DNA of 6,585 nt. Source: WHSM01 sp050701635 (GTDB lineage Bacteria; Actinomycetota; Actinomycetes; Mycobacteriales; Micromonosporaceae). Positions within the stretch are counted from its first letter, which is position 1; each line of letters opens with the position of its first letter. The notes under the pieces were generated by a model. That model was not told the origin of the DNA, searched no databases, and was given only the letters and a program-made list of their open reading frames with translations. This document shows, piece after piece, positions 6,093-6,585 of this stretch. The position numbers and the translations under genes were made by a program. The stretch lies in NCBI GenBank assembly GCA_050701635.1, contig JBOGDF010000311.1, forward strand, positions 1 through 6,585. Direction: 5' to 3'.

Positions 6093-6585
6093 TCAGCGGC
6101 GCGGGTTGCCGAGCCGGTGCAGCCGCAGCGCGAGCTGCACCTCGAGCGCGGTGTCCGGCTGCTGCCAGCGCTCGCCGATCAGCTGCCCGATCCGCTCCAG
6201 CCGCTGCGTCACGGTGTTCACGTGTACGTGCAGCGCCTCCGCCGCGCGCGAGGTGCTACCGCCCGCCCCGAAGTACGCCTCCAGCGTGGCGACCAGCGTG
6301 GTGCCGCGCCGCTGGTCGTACTCGATGACCGGGCCGATCGCGTCGGCGACGAAGCGGCGGGTGTCCCGCCGTCCGGACAGCAGCAGCCCGACGAAGCCGA
6401 GCTCGTCCGTACCGGCGGACTGCCCGGAGCGGCCCAGCGCGACCAGCGCGTCGGTGCAGCGCTCCGCCTCCTGGTACGCCGCGGCGATCTGCTCCGGGCC
6501 GGCGGCGGCCTGCTCCGGGTCGGCGGCGGCCGACGCGCCGGCGGTGACCGGCTTGCCGAGCACCGTGGTCAGGTCGCGGCAGACC
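6093..6585 (-). CDS. PucR/CdaR-family transcriptional regulator, C-terminal part
   Basis: This is the last 163 codons of a larger gene. The frame stays open to the right edge (VCRDLTT before the first in-window start-like codon at 6563), so that codon is not taken as the start. The visible part begins within the middle domain of PucR-type regulators: GKPVTAG, then AAAYQEAERCTDALVALGR, then DELGFVGLLLSG. It ends in the family's helix-turn-helix, from LVATLEAYFGAGGSTSRAAEALHV through NTVTQRLERIGQLIG to LEVQLALRLHRL (about 6296-6111). These proteins control catabolic operons such as purine, diacid and amino-acid use, commonly as substrate-responsive activators. The sensor domain, and so the ligand, lies outside the window. 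It sits on the same strand 142 nt upstream of the transporter, which makes it the likely regulator of the operon. A 21-bp tandem duplication lengthens its middle domain. Confidence 0.88.
   Translation of the reverse strand, partial: VCRDLTTVLGKPVTAGASAAADPEQAAAGPEQIAAAYQEAERCTDALVALGRSGQSAGTDELGFVGLLLSGRRDTRRFVADAIGPVIEYDQRRGTTLVATLEAYFGAGGSTSRAAEALHVHVNTVTQRLERIGQLIGERWQQPDTALEVQLALRLHRLGNPRR
6489..6530 (-). repeat. In-frame 21-bp tandem duplication inside the PucR-type gene
   Basis: Two adjacent 21-nt copies (6489-6509 and 6510-6530) differ at one base, C/T at 6499/6520. Read on the coding strand they give two heptads of the form A-A-A-(D or G)-P-E-Q. They fall in the loop between GKPVTAG and the AYQEAER helix, where relatives usually have a short link. 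The unit is a multiple of three, so the frame is kept. The high identity suggests recent slippage. Confidence 0.85.

Noticed and set aside
6093..6563. Complete short regulator starting at the GTG at 6563
   Set aside because: The frame continues to the window edge with family-like residues (CRDLTT), no ribosome binding site precedes the codon, and the protein would lack its sensor half.

Overview
The window is very GC-rich, with G or C at most third codon positions, GTG starts, GGAGG-type ribosome binding sites and few A/T-rich stretches. It is almost certainly chromosomal DNA of an actinomycete. The gene families would suit the Micromonosporaceae (Actinoplanes-like), but that narrower placement is a guess. 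Four complete genes and one partial gene fill nearly the whole window.

Layout: positions 1-228 are non-coding, with a perfect hairpin at 27-55 and the leader of the first gene. A plus-strand gene (229-2109) encodes a two-TM, double-RCK membrane protein clearly related to the plant nuclear ion channels CASTOR and POLLUX/DMI1. It converges on a minus-strand cluster across a large inverted repeat (2110-2226) that probably terminates both transcripts. Reading the minus strand from the right edge, the cluster contains the C-terminal part of a PucR/CdaR-type regulator (6585-6093), a 142-bp gap that should hold the operon promoter, an MHS-type major facilitator transporter (5950-4589), a secreted serine alpha/beta-hydrolase (4563-3232), and a secreted type II (circularly permuted) PHB depolymerase (3221-2217). 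The last three are 25 and 10 nt apart, and the stop codon of the hydrolase lies inside the ribosome binding site of the depolymerase. They are almost certainly one operon.

How the genes may work together: the cluster reads as a scavenging module for extracellular polyester. The depolymerase would cut poly(3-hydroxybutyrate) outside the cell, the second secreted hydrolase would finish the oligomers, the proton-coupled transporter would import the hydroxyacid, and the PucR-type protein would sense substrate and switch the operon. Only the depolymerase assignment rests on strong sequence signatures. The oligomer-hydrolase role, the transported substrate and the regulator's target are inferred from gene order. 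No mobile element, CRISPR array, tRNA or rRNA was seen.
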